Source of the DNA: CAYLLT01 sp964548565
GTDB taxonomy: Bacteria > Planctomycetota > Phycisphaerae > UBA1845 > PWPN01
Direction of reading: 5' to 3'
Length of the DNA stretch: 19,494 nt
Assembly (NCBI GenBank): GCA_964548565.1
Contig: CAZJTF010000102.1
Location: forward strand, 1-19,494
Shown here: in pieces, positions 12,708 to 19,494 of the stretch
Position numbering within the stretch: position 1 is the first letter of the stretch
How the letters are laid out: each line of letters starts with the position of its first letter
The notes under the pieces: generated by a model
Told to the model about the DNA's origin: nothing
Database searches by the model: none
What the model saw: only the letters and a program-made list of their open reading frames with translations
Translations under genes and position numbers: made by a program

Positions 12708-14311
12708 CATGGGGCGAGGCGGCCGCAGCCCGGATCGGCGGCGATCCCGGGACCCGTCATGCAGAACTGGAAGATGTCGAAATCGTCGGTGTCTACATCG
12801 CTGTCGGCGTCGAGCCGGGCGTTGCGGCAATTCGCGGCGTCCTGGACGAAACCGCCGCCGCTGAAACAGACCTGCAGGTGCGCAAAGTCGGTCTGATCGA
12901 CGTCGCCATCCCCATCGAAGTCCGCGGGGCTCGTCTCCGGTGCTTTCACCGTGATTTGCAGCACGTTCGATCCACCGGAAAGCGTGTTGCTGTCGCGCAC
13001 TGCGAGCCAGACCGCGTATGAACCGGGTCGGGCGAACGTCCGCTCCAGCGGTGCGGGCGGTCCTTCGACCGACAGGATCCCGTCCCCGATATGCCACGTC
13101 GACGCGACAGCGGTCGTCTGAGGAAACGTCGAAACAGTGGGCGTGAAGCGCACCTGCTGGCCTGTTTCGACGACGGTGCGGTCGGCGACCAGGGTGACCT
13201 GCGGCTCCGGCGGTGGAAGGTTGTCCGCCTGCTGGGCCGCAAACTCCGTGTAGGACGGCTTGTGCGAGCCGTCCGCCCGCGTGATGCCCCACAGCCAGGG
13301 GTAGGGTTCGTCGGTCCACTGGTACCAGTACGTGCCGACGATGTACGGACGCGTCTCCATCCAGTCGTACGCGATCCGCATGTTGCCCGCCTGGCCGCTC
13401 TCGCCGACCCCGCTGGCCGAATTCCATCCGAATTCCGTGACGAAGATGGGGCTGAGATCGCCGTTCGCTCCCTGCACGTTGCGGACGCGGCTGAAGTATT
13501 GGTTCAGGCGGCTGGTCGTGATCGTCGTGTCGGTGGCCAGGTAGAAGTGATAGCCGAAGATCGTCCACGGGTAGCGCCGGCCGGCGAGAGCTTCGAACGC
13601 GTCCCAGACCGCATCTTGCGCGTACACCTGCTCCATGTAGTCCATCGCATGCGAGAAGCTGCCGCCGATTTCGTGAGCGAACAATCCGCCGGAGACGAGT
13701 GCGATCCCGTGGTCCGTCAGGACGGAGCGCCCGGCGTCGTGATTCAGCTCTTTCCATGACTCGGCCAGCAGGTTCGCGTAAACGCGTGGCAGGATGTATG
13801 TTCCGCCCGCGTTCCGGGGATCCTCCGCGTAGTTGGCGTTGGTCCACGCGTTCGGCTCATTCCAGACTTCCCATCGCTTGATGCGGTCGCTGTAGCGTGT
13901 GATCAGGAGGCGCGCGGTCTCGCTGAAGCCGGCGACGTATGCGTTCATACCGTCGCCATCGGCGTCGTCGTTCCAACTCGGCTGTCCGACCGGCATGCAC
14001 TCATTCGACAGCAGCCCGAGCACGACGAGGTTCCGATCCAGCGCATTCTGGATGATGGTGTCGTACGCCGACAGCAGGCCGGCGTCCCAGCCGGCGTGTC
14101 CGTCGAGACGGAAGTTGATTCGAACGCCGCGACAGCCGGTGGCGGCAATGCTGCCGGCTTTTGTGGGTGAGAAGCTGATTGCGCCACCCCAGATAGGCGC
14201 GCCGGCGTTGATGCCGTGGTACTGGTCGGCCGCCAGGGGCGACGCGAACAGCGCGCCAGCGAGCGAACACAGGCTGGCCGCAACAAAACGGTGGGCGGAC
14301 GGCTGCCGCAT
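12707..14311 (-). CDS. Secreted glycoside hydrolase (clan GH-A-like barrel) with PKD and dockerin-like domains
   Basis: The 534-residue protein has a signal peptide (cleavage near residue 28, PLAA). The catalytic TIM-barrel (about 30-360) shows the clan GH-A acid/base motif RWEVWNEPN with E152 and a nucleophile motif FVTEFGWNS with E293; a YHFYL segment near 254-258 precedes the latter, as in retaining glycosidases. A PKD-like beta domain spans about 370-456, and two dockerin-like repeats about 464-528 (DFDGDGDVDQTDFAHLQVC, DADSDVDTDDFDIFQFC). It probably cleaves a plant or algal polysaccharide outside the cell; the GH family (5, 39, 53 or other) cannot be fixed by eye. The ATG at 14311 has AGGAG 5-6 bases upstream and a good promoter just before it. 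The dockerin-like tail matches those of the lectin and 9400-10437 proteins. Confidence 0.78.
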   Translation of the reverse strand: MRQPSAHRFVAASLCSLAGALFASPLAADQYHGINAGAPIWGGAISFSPTKAGSIAATGCRGVRINFRLDGHAGWDAGLLSAYDTIIQNALDRNLVVLGLLSNECMPVGQPSWNDDADGDGMNAYVAGFSETARLLITRYSDRIKRWEVWNEPNAWTNANYAEDPRNAGGTYILPRVYANLLAESWKELNHDAGRSVLTDHGIALVSGGLFAHEIGGSFSHAMDYMEQVYAQDAVWDAFEALAGRRYPWTIFGYHFYLATDTTITTSRLNQYFSRVRNVQGANGDLSPIFVTEFGWNSASGVGESGQAGNMRIAYDWMETRPYIVGTYWYQWTDEPYPWLWGITRADGSHKPSYTEFAAQQADNLPPPEPQVTLVADRTVVETGQQVRFTPTVSTFPQTTAVASTWHIGDGILSVEGPPAPLERTFARPGSYAVWLAVRDSNTLSGGSNVLQITVKAPETSPADFDGDGDVDQTDFAHLQVCFSGGGFVQDAANCRNARLDADSDVDTDDFDIFQFCMTGPGIAADPGCGRLAP

Positions 14312-14349
14312 AGCTTCTCCTGATTGCGCGACTCCGCAGACTCAGGTCC

Positions 14350-14379
14350 ACTGTACCGGTTCGAGGAGGGCGGTGCCAA
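14350..14379 (-). promoter_or_regulatory. Likely promoter of the glycoside hydrolase gene
   Basis: On the minus strand, TTGGCA (14379-14374, 5 of 6) and TACAGT (14355-14350, 4 of 6) are 18 bases apart, about 38 bases upstream of the start codon. The spacing and position fit a sigma70-type promoter with a short leader. Confidence 0.45.
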
Positions 14380-14412
14380 GGAGCGACGGCGGGTGAACGG
14401 GTGGTCCGCGCA

Positions 14413-14490
14413 GACTTTCCGCCTCCTGCGGACGCGGCCAGGTCTCTGGTGTGCCTCTCGGTGAGGCCGCGTCCGCCGAAGGCGGAAGTC
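14413..14490. repeat. Large near-perfect inverted repeat between hydrolase promoter and ferredoxin gene
   Basis: Left arm 14413-14439 and right arm 14465-14490 pair over about 26 positions with a few mismatches and one extra T, including a perfect 12-bp core GCGGACGCGGCC / GGCCGCGTCCGC; the loop is 25 bases. Each arm can also fold by itself (TCCGC/GCGGA on the left; CCGCC/GGCGG on the right), so long-hairpin and two-hairpin forms compete. It lies 26 bases past the ferredoxin stop and may end that transcript, or be a palindromic repeat element. Confidence 0.6.
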
Positions 14491-14515
14491 AGGAGATCGA
14501 ATTCAGTTGTTCGGC

Positions 14516-14719
14516 TCAGGCCGTCTGGTACTTGATCGCATCCGACGGGCAGGCGCCGGCAGCAGCGATAATCCCGTCGCTGTTGGCCTTGATGTCCACG
14601 CCCGGCTTGATGATGGCCTTATCATCGTTCATCTCGAACACGGCGTCGCATTCCGACACGCACTGTTCGCAGGAAATGCAGTCATCCGAAACAATCTCGA
14701 CCTTGGTCACTTCGGCCAT
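14516..14719 (-). CDS. Small single-cluster [4Fe-4S] ferredoxin
   Basis: The 67-residue protein has the cluster-binding pattern CISCEQCVSEC followed near the C-terminus by GACPSDAI, as in monocluster bacterial ferredoxins of the Thermotoga/Desulfovibrio type: three cysteines from the first motif and one from the second bind one [4Fe-4S] cluster. The fourth cysteine of the first motif would, in that family, pair in a disulfide with a cysteine from the middle; no middle cysteine is present, so it is likely free or absent from the bond. It is a soluble electron carrier and could serve KorAB, but the gene is 10 kb away and no direct link is seen. The ATG at 14719 has GAGGAGA 5 bases upstream; ATG 14752 has no site and extends the protein past the usual N-terminus. 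Confidence 0.88.
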   Translation of the reverse strand: MAEVTKVEIVSDDCISCEQCVSECDAVFEMNDDKAIIKPGVDIKANSDGIIAAAGACPSDAIKYQTA

Positions 14720-15015
14720 TGTGTTCTCCTCTCTTGGCTCGACGCCCGGCACCTTTCCAGGTGGGCCCGAACGCTCACGAATCGCCTTTATGCAAGGGCT
14801 GTGCCAGAGCCGCGGCGGGCATCTGCGAGCCGTTTTGAGCCTGCGCTGAAGCCGGGGTTCCGCTCCCGGACGCCAGACTGTGAGATATCACCCTGACGGC
14901 GTGCCAAGTGCCCCAGAGACGTGAATACGAGCGGGTCTTTAAAGCCCCAGTGTAGAAGAACGGGACGTCCCGGGTGATCAGCGCGGGCAAGCCACCCTCT
15001 ACGGACGAGGTTGCG

Positions 15016-15063
15016 GGGCATCTACGACCTGTGGTGGTCGGTCGGGCATCTGCCGCCTGTGGT
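15016..15063 (+). repeat. Imperfect 20-bp direct repeat upstream of the ligase gene
   Basis: GGGCATCTACGACCTGTGGT (15016-15035) and GGGCATCTGCCGCCTGTGGT (15044-15063) agree at 17 of 20 positions and start 28 bases apart. The first 11 bases of the second form also occur in the same orientation at 14817-14827. They could be repeated protein-binding sites. Confidence 0.4.
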
Positions 15064-15156
15064 AAACGCGGGCCGGGCAGGCGATGATACTTCGGCCACG
15101 ACTTAGCCGCTGGGAATCCGCAGTCAGGATGGCGCCAGATGTGCGGCAACACACGC

Positions 15157-15184
15157 AGGGAACCGCGGTTCGCCGCGGTGGATC
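15157..15184 (+). promoter_or_regulatory. Ribosome-binding site with a hairpin inside the spacer
   Basis: AGGGA (15157-15161) is 23 bases from the ATG at 15185, too far for normal use. The 18 bases at 15162-15179 form a perfect 7-bp hairpin, ACCGCGG and CCGCGGT around a stable TTCG loop. When folded, the effective spacing falls to 5 bases (GGATC). GGTGG at 15177-15181 is an alternative, weaker site that the hairpin would partly hide. Confidence 0.4.
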
Positions 15185-16300
15185 ATGACCGAGCCCCCGA
15201 TCGAGCTTCACAAACGTATTGTCATCGGCGTTGAAATCGAGGCCTACAGCATAGACTCGGCCGACTATCAGATCGGCCGACGGCTTTCGCGGCCCAAGCC
15301 GGGCCTGTCCGAATCCGGAGAGCGGTTCGCACGGGATTCCTCCATCGGCAGCGAGTACAACAGCCGCCCCTTCGCGACGGTGCGGGAAGCGATGTTCCTC
15401 CTCAAGACGGGGCTGCGTAAGTACCTCCGCAAGATGTACCGCAGCCAGGAGCCGCGGCCCAAGCACCGCGTTCCGCTCCTCGTCGGGGGCTGGACGAACC
15501 GCTTCGCCGGCACCCATCTGCACCTCTCGGTGGCCGACCAGCCGCTGACGCCGGACGATGCCTGGTCCCTCGCGTGGCACCTCCATGACCACATCCCGCT
15601 GCTCATTGCCATGGGCGCGAACTCGCCGGTCTGGGACAAGCGGCTGACGACGAATGCGTCGAACCGGTTCCTGCGGGGCAGCGACGTCTATTTCCTGCCC
15701 ATCAAGCGGGGCGAGCTCGACTCGGAACCGACGCGCGAGCTCGTCTACAACCCGGGACGCAAGCGCAAGCCGCCGACGCTCGAGCTGCGCGTCCTCGATT
15801 CCAACATTCCCGAGTACGTGGTCGCGAGTATTGTTGTCGTGAAGGCAATCGCGATGAGATGGCTCAAGCACAAAGCGGCCGTCAACCAGAGCGTCCACGG
15901 CGACTACATCTGGGCGCGGCTCGACGCGGGCAAGCGGGGCATGAAGGCGAAGCTCCCCTGGAACGGGGACTGGGTGACGGCTCCCCGGTACCTCGACCGT
16001 TTCCTGTGGGAGTACCGCGACGAGATCGAGGAGATGGATCTGCCCAGCGAGGTGTTCGATGTGCTCAAGCTGCTGAAACGCGGCTACAACGGCGCGCGCC
16101 TGATCCGCGAGGCAGCGCTCTTCGCGCGGCACGAGCACCCGCAGACCTGGCAGCGCCGCTTTGCGAAGCGTTACAGCCAGGGCCTCGAGCACCTGCTGAG
16201 CGGCAACTCGTTGCGTGACTTCAGCGCGGCACTCAGCGTCGCGCTGCCGAGCACGGATCGCGTGTGGCTGGGCCGCAAGGGAGCTCCCATCGGTGGCTAA
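15185..16300 (+). CDS. Glutamine-synthetase-fold carboxylate-amine (COOH-NH2) ligase
   Basis: The 371-residue protein fits the GCS2/amidoligase group, which joins a carboxylate to an amine using ATP via an acyl-phosphate. Conserved metal and ATP-site elements of the fold are visible: GVEIEAYSID with E17 and E19, DSSIGSEYNSRPF with D51 and E57, RFAGTHLHLSV with H111 and H113, MGANSPVWD (143-151), and TLELRVLDSN with E200 and R202. There is no signal peptide or membrane segment, so it is cytoplasmic. It is smaller than classical glutamate-cysteine ligase but close to YbdK-like enzymes. The next gene overlaps it by 8 bases and encodes a class I amidotransferase/gamma-glutamyl hydrolase, so the two very likely act together on a gamma-glutamyl or similar amide. 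Its substrates are unknown. The ATG at 15185 is the first in frame; the start is unusual in having a hairpin before it. Confidence 0.72.
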   Translation: MTEPPIELHKRIVIGVEIEAYSIDSADYQIGRRLSRPKPGLSESGERFARDSSIGSEYNSRPFATVREAMFLLKTGLRKYLRKMYRSQEPRPKHRVPLLVGGWTNRFAGTHLHLSVADQPLTPDDAWSLAWHLHDHIPLLIAMGANSPVWDKRLTTNASNRFLRGSDVYFLPIKRGELDSEPTRELVYNPGRKRKPPTLELRVLDSNIPEYVVASIVVVKAIAMRWLKHKAAVNQSVHGDYIWARLDAGKRGMKAKLPWNGDWVTAPRYLDRFLWEYRDEIEEMDLPSEVFDVLKLLKRGYNGARLIREAALFARHEHPQTWQRRFAKRYSQGLEHLLSGNSLRDFSAALSVALPSTDRVWLGRKGAPIGG

Positions 16301-17075
16301 GCGATACGCACCGTTCATCGGGATCAGCTGCGAGGCCGTTCCGCGGAAGAAGAACTTCAGCGACTACGAGCTCGTCTGCGATCACCGGTATGCGGCGGCG
16401 ATCAACCAGGCGGGAGGGCACCCGGTGCTGCTGCCCATCGCACATCGCAGGATGGTGCTCCGCCGTTACCTGGAGGGCATCGACGGGCTGCTGATCGTCG
16501 GCGGCGACGACGTCGACCCGCGCCTCTACGGCGAAGAGCCGAAGAAACGGACCAACGTCATTTACTCCAAGCGGACGGCCTTTGAAACATGGCTGTACCA
16601 GGCCGGCAAGCGGCGCGGGCTGCCGATCTTCGGGATCTGCTATGGGATGCAGCTGATCAATGTGCTGGAGGGAGGTACGCTCTACCAGCACATCCATCCA
16701 CGGCGCAAAGGCCCCACCATTGACCACCGCGGGCGTCGGCGACCCCGGCACCTCGTCAACATCATGCCCAACACACGCCTGGCGGACATCCTGGGGACCC
16801 GGCAGACCGTCGTGATCTCAGAGCACCACCAGGCGATCCGCTATCTCGCGCCGGGATTCGTTCCCAGCGTCGTGGCGGACGACGGCATCATCGAGGCCAT
16901 CGAGAACGCCGACAGCCCGCAGATCCTCGCGGTGCAGTGGCACCCGGAGCGTCTGCCCTACAGCCACGTGACGCGGAGACTGTTCAAGGCGTTCGTGCAG
17001 GCGTGCGCGACGTACCGGACGCGCCGGCAGATGGCGGAGCAGAAGCGTTCCGCACGCGGCCCCCGCTCGTCGTGA
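16293..17075 (+). CDS. Class I glutamine amidotransferase-like gamma-glutamyl hydrolase (PuuD/peptidase C26 type)
   Basis: The 260-residue protein has the catalytic triad of class I amidotransferases: C116 in FGICYGMQ, H217 and E219 in QWHPE. The oxyanion-side glycine-rich strand IVGGDDVDPRLYG (68-80) and the ISCE start match the PuuD/gamma-glutamyl-GABA hydrolase branch. It should hydrolyse a gamma-glutamyl amide, or move ammonia from glutamine to a partner. The GTG at 16293 overlaps the last 8 bases of the ligase gene and has AAGGGAG 9 bases upstream; an ATG in the same frame at 16215 would overlap the ligase by 86 bases with an N-terminus unlike the family. The overlap implies translational coupling. 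The C-terminal 20 residues are basic and poorly conserved-looking. The gene converges on the ATPase gene 40 bases away. Confidence 0.82.
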   Translation: MAKRYAPFIGISCEAVPRKKNFSDYELVCDHRYAAAINQAGGHPVLLPIAHRRMVLRRYLEGIDGLLIVGGDDVDPRLYGEEPKKRTNVIYSKRTAFETWLYQAGKRRGLPIFGICYGMQLINVLEGGTLYQHIHPRRKGPTIDHRGRRRPRHLVNIMPNTRLADILGTRQTVVISEHHQAIRYLAPGFVPSVVADDGIIEAIENADSPQILAVQWHPERLPYSHVTRRLFKAFVQACATYRTRRQMAEQKRSARGPRSS

Positions 17076-17115
17076 GTCACGGTGATGCGGCAGGATCGGC
17101 GTTCCGCACGGCGCC

Positions 17116-18633
17116 TCAACGCAGCCACAGGAATGAGGAGAGGGAGATCGGCACGATGCGCGGATCGGTGACGTGCGCGCCGTCGTCGAGCGTCACGAGC
17201 AATCCGAAGGGTGCGTTGTAGACGGTCTTTTCCAGGAAGGCCCGCAGGCCGCGCGTGTCCTCGTGTGGGTCGATGCGCCGCCGGTACTTCACCTCGACCG
17301 GGATGCGCTTCGTGCCGATCGTGAGGACGAAGTCCACTTCCGGCTCGGCGCCGCGTGCGGGGAAATGCGCGATGTCGAGGTGCGGAATCGAGGCCAGGAA
17401 GTAACCGAGCGTGCTTTCCGCGAGGTGGCCGGCCAGGTCCGTCAGATGCGGACTGCGGTCGAGTCCTTCCAGGTCGAGCGGCACCGTCTCCTGCAGCCAG
17501 CTCGCGCGCAGCGCGTGATCGCACAGGCAGATCCGGGGCGGAGCTTTGCGACGCTTCAGCCGGAGTTCCATGGCGGGCACGAGGCGGACGAGGAGAGTGC
17601 CGTCGAGAAACCGCAGGTAGTTCAGGACGCGGTTCCAGCCGATGTTGCCGGCCAGCGCCTGCCGGATCTCGGGGACGAACACGGCCTGCCCGGGGGTCTG
17701 GCCCGCGTACCGGCAGCAGAGGCGAAACACCTCCTCCAGGAGCTTCTCGTCGCGCTTCAGGCCGCGCTGCCCCATCCGCAGGTCGTGCTGGATCGCGCGC
17801 TTGATGACCGTCTCGTTCAGATAATCGGCCAGCTCGTGCCACGAGGTGTGCGGCTTCTCCTGCGCGATCGGGTACGCGCCCCGCTCCGAAAAAGCCTGGA
17901 AGGCCCGTGCGCGCAGATCCGCTTCGCGCCGGGCCTGCCTGGCTCCCTCCTGCCAGAACTCAATTCGCGTGAGCGCCTCCAGGCCGTTGTCCGGCCAGAA
18001 CGGCTGGACAGATTGATGGAATCGAAGATCAACGATTTCCCGCAAGAGGAGCGGCCCCAGGTCCAGTGTGGTGATGCGCCCGGCAAGGCTGTCCCGCCCG
18101 GCCTCGATGCGGAGCGAGGAACTGCCGGTCAGCAGGACCCGCACGGCATGGTTGTCGACCAGGTTCTTCACCTGCGGCGCCCACGCGGTGAGGTTTTGAA
18201 CTTCGTCGAGCAGCAGGAAAGCCGGCCTGCCCTCGGCCTGTGCGGCATTGAACGTCTGTCCGAGCACTTCGCGCTCGAACCATCGCGCGATCGCCAGCAC
18301 CGGCTCGGTGATGCCTCCGATCGTCGGCAATTCATCGAAGGCCACGTAGAAGATGCGGTGCGGCTCCACGCCCTCCGCGAGAAGTGACTGCATGATCTGT
18401 CGCAGCAGGACCGTCTTGCCGATGCGTCGGGGCCCCCGCAGGACCGTGCAGGGCGTCATCCCCTCCTGCACCATCCGCCGCAGCCGCTGGAACGGCCATC
18501 GATGGAACGGCGGCACAGGAGGCCCCGGCTCGCCGCGCCACCACGGGTTGATGGCGCGCAGGTTCTCCGACAATTCCGAAGGAAGCGGGCCGAACAGAGG
18601 GTTCCGGGCGAATGGGCTCTCGTCGCGCGGCAT
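17116..18633 (-). CDS. AAA-family ATPase with C-terminal DUF4143-type domain
   Basis: The 505-residue protein has a Walker A motif GPRRIGKT (67-74), a Walker B FLLLDEVQN (139-147) and a sensor-1 segment LLTGSSS (167-173), all typical of the AAA_14 family. The C-terminal part (about 330-505) resembles DUF4143, and EPEVDFVL (430-437) with a following EVK (447-449) gives the D/E-x-K pattern of a PD-(D/E)xK nuclease-like fold, as often noted for this family. Its biological role is not known; such ATPases are widespread and often mobile. The ATG at 18633 was chosen because GGAGG lies 4-5 bases upstream; ATGs at 18678 and 18660 have no such site. It is 66 bases after the glycyl-tRNA synthetase stop on the same strand, but joint function is not implied. 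Confidence 0.82.
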   Translation of the reverse strand: MPRDESPFARNPLFGPLPSELSENLRAINPWWRGEPGPPVPPFHRWPFQRLRRMVQEGMTPCTVLRGPRRIGKTVLLRQIMQSLLAEGVEPHRIFYVAFDELPTIGGITEPVLAIARWFEREVLGQTFNAAQAEGRPAFLLLDEVQNLTAWAPQVKNLVDNHAVRVLLTGSSSLRIEAGRDSLAGRITTLDLGPLLLREIVDLRFHQSVQPFWPDNGLEALTRIEFWQEGARQARREADLRARAFQAFSERGAYPIAQEKPHTSWHELADYLNETVIKRAIQHDLRMGQRGLKRDEKLLEEVFRLCCRYAGQTPGQAVFVPEIRQALAGNIGWNRVLNYLRFLDGTLLVRLVPAMELRLKRRKAPPRICLCDHALRASWLQETVPLDLEGLDRSPHLTDLAGHLAESTLGYFLASIPHLDIAHFPARGAEPEVDFVLTIGTKRIPVEVKYRRRIDPHEDTRGLRAFLEKTVYNAPFGLLVTLDDGAHVTDPRIVPISLSSFLWLR

Positions 18634-18699
18634 CGCACCTCCGGCCGGAGTGTACCGCATGGACCGATTGAGCCACAACCGCCGCAGCCACTACCGGCT

Positions 18700-19494
18700 T
18701 TACTGGGCGAGCTTGTCCGCGAGGTACTCGACGACCCGGCTCTTGTCGATGCGGTCCTGGGCGCCGGTGTCGCGGTCGCGGACGGTGACGGTGCCGTCTT
18801 CCTTCGTCTGGCCATCGATCGTGAAGCAGTAGGGCGTGCCGGCCTCGTCCATGCGGGCGTAACGCTTGCCGATGGAGGCCTTGGCGTCGTACTGGGCGGG
18901 CCAGCGCCTCCGCACCTCGCGGTAAATGGGCTCGGCGATCTCGGGCAGGCCGTCCTTGTTCACGAGCGGGAAGACGGCCGCCTTGATCGGGGCGAGGCGC
19001 GGGTGGAAGCGCATGAGCTCGGGGCTCGGGCGGCTCTCGTCGACGGTGTACGCCTCACAGATGAAGGCGAGCGTCCCGCGATCGGCGCCGGCCGACGGCT
19101 CGATGACGTGCGGGACGAAACGCTCCTTGCGTTCGTCGTCGAAGTACGTCAGGTCCTTGCCGCTGCCTTTCCACTTCGGCTTGCCGTCGGCATCGGTGTC
19201 GACCACCAGCTTGCCGTCCCGTGCGACGAGCTTGCCTTCCATGTGGCTGCGGAGGTCGAAGTCGCCACGGTGCGCCACGCCTTCGAGCTCGCCGAAGTCG
19301 CCCTCCGCCAGGAAGGGGAACGCGTACTCGATGTCGGACGTGCCGCACGAGTAGTGCGAGAGCTCGTCCTTCTCGTGCTCGCGGAGCCGCAGTTTGCTGC
19401 TGCGGAGCCCGAGGTCGGTGTACCACTGCATGCGCCGGTCGCGCCAGTACTGGTACCACTGCTGCGACTCGCTCGGGTGGCAGAAGAACTCGAT
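18700..19494 (-). CDS. glyS: Glycyl-tRNA synthetase (class II, alpha2 type), C-terminal part
   Basis: The gene runs off the right edge; 264 codons of its C-terminal part are visible, with stop at 18700-18702. The sequence reads through IEFFCHPSES and WYQYWRDRRMQWYTDLG, then LREHEKDELSHYS and DIEYAFPF, which are hallmark blocks of the single-chain alpha2 glycyl-tRNA synthetase. Motif 3 is seen in EPSAGADRGTLAF, and an anticodon-binding domain follows (LAPIKAAVFPLVNKDG onwards). It charges tRNA-Gly with glycine in the cytoplasm. The ATG at 19431 is internal to the conserved region and is not a start. This type differs from the alpha2beta2 enzyme (GlyQ/GlyS) of many bacteria. Confidence 0.93.
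   Translation of the reverse strand: MEFFCHPSESQQWYQYWRDRRMQWYTDLGLRSSKLRLREHEKDELSHYSCGTSDIEYAFPFLAEGDFGELEGVAHRGDFDLRSHMEGKLVARDGKLVVDTDADGKPKWKGSGKDLTYFDDERKERFVPHVIEPSAGADRGTLAFICEAYTVDESRPSPELMRFHPRLAPIKAAVFPLVNKDGLPEIAEPIYREVRRRWPAQYDAKASIGKRYARMDEAGTPYCFTIDGQTKEDGTVTVRDRDTGAQDRIDKSRVVEYLADKLAQ

Larger units (their letters stand above)
14720..15184. other. Divergent region between ferredoxin and the ligase operon
   Basis: These 465 bases precede genes on both strands. They contain a small hairpin (CACCT/AGGTG at 14750-14763), a 12-bp palindrome CGGGACGTCCCG (14961-14972), direct repeats (listed separately) and a hairpin at the ligase start. Two minus-strand open frames here (for example 14775-15152) have no ribosome-binding site or recognisable domain and were not called. 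No confident -35/-10 pair was found. Confidence 0.4.

Noticed and set aside
14961..14972. Perfect palindrome CGGGACGTCCCG
   Set aside because: Perfect 12-bp palindromes are expected several times in a 19-kb GC-rich window, and it is not placed near a clear promoter.
14775..15152. Minus-strand open frame of 125 codons upstream of the ferredoxin
   Set aside because: No ribosome-binding site, no recognisable domain, and irregular composition; a conserved leader peptide or element is possible but unsupported.

Overview
The window is GC-rich and gene-dense. It most likely comes from a planctomycete, possibly Phycisphaerae-like. That inference rests on several signs seen together: secreted proteins ending in dockerin-like repeats with no cohesin or scaffoldin nearby, a PEP-CTERM sorting tail, a type II secretion-style pseudopilin of the H-X9-DG kind, and a two-subunit 2-oxoacid:ferredoxin oxidoreductase. 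No rRNA, tRNA, CRISPR array, transposase or phage gene was seen.

Layout. (1) 3-236 is the tail of a probable parvulin-type foldase, convergent with a four-CBS protein on the minus strand (305-1129). (2) 1476-5617 is a plus-strand energy-metabolism block: a two-CBS protein, korA (fused gamma-alpha subunit), korB (TPP and iron-sulfur subunit), then a zinc-ribbon plus two-CBS protein. Three of the five genes in 305-5617 are therefore adenine-nucleotide-sensor-type proteins around one oxidoreductase. (3) 5835-14311 is a cell-surface and secretion region: a double L-type lectin with a dockerin-like tail, an ArsB/NhaD-type permease, a pseudopilin, two closely related surface proteins that differ in their C-terminal sorting module (dockerin-like versus PEP-CTERM), and a clan-A-like glycoside hydrolase with PKD and dockerin-like domains. 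(4) 14516-14719 is a small single-cluster ferredoxin on the minus strand. (5) 15185-17075 is a tightly overlapping pair: a glutamine-synthetase-fold carboxylate-amine ligase and a class I glutamine-amidotransferase / gamma-glutamyl hydrolase. (6) On the minus strand are a DUF4143-type AAA ATPase (17116-18633) and the C-terminal part of glycyl-tRNA synthetase (18700-19494, running off the window).

How the parts may work together. KorAB should interconvert a 2-oxoacid (2-oxoglutarate is the best guess) and its acyl-CoA using ferredoxin. The CBS neighbours suggest energy-charge control, and the ferredoxin 10 kb away is a candidate partner. The secreted proteins look like a carbohydrate-binding and degrading set displayed by more than one anchoring route. 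The ligase/amidotransferase pair looks like a make-and-cleave module for a gamma-glutamyl-type amide bond, and is the best candidate here for undescribed chemistry. All functional statements are read from motifs and family knowledge; no database search was possible.
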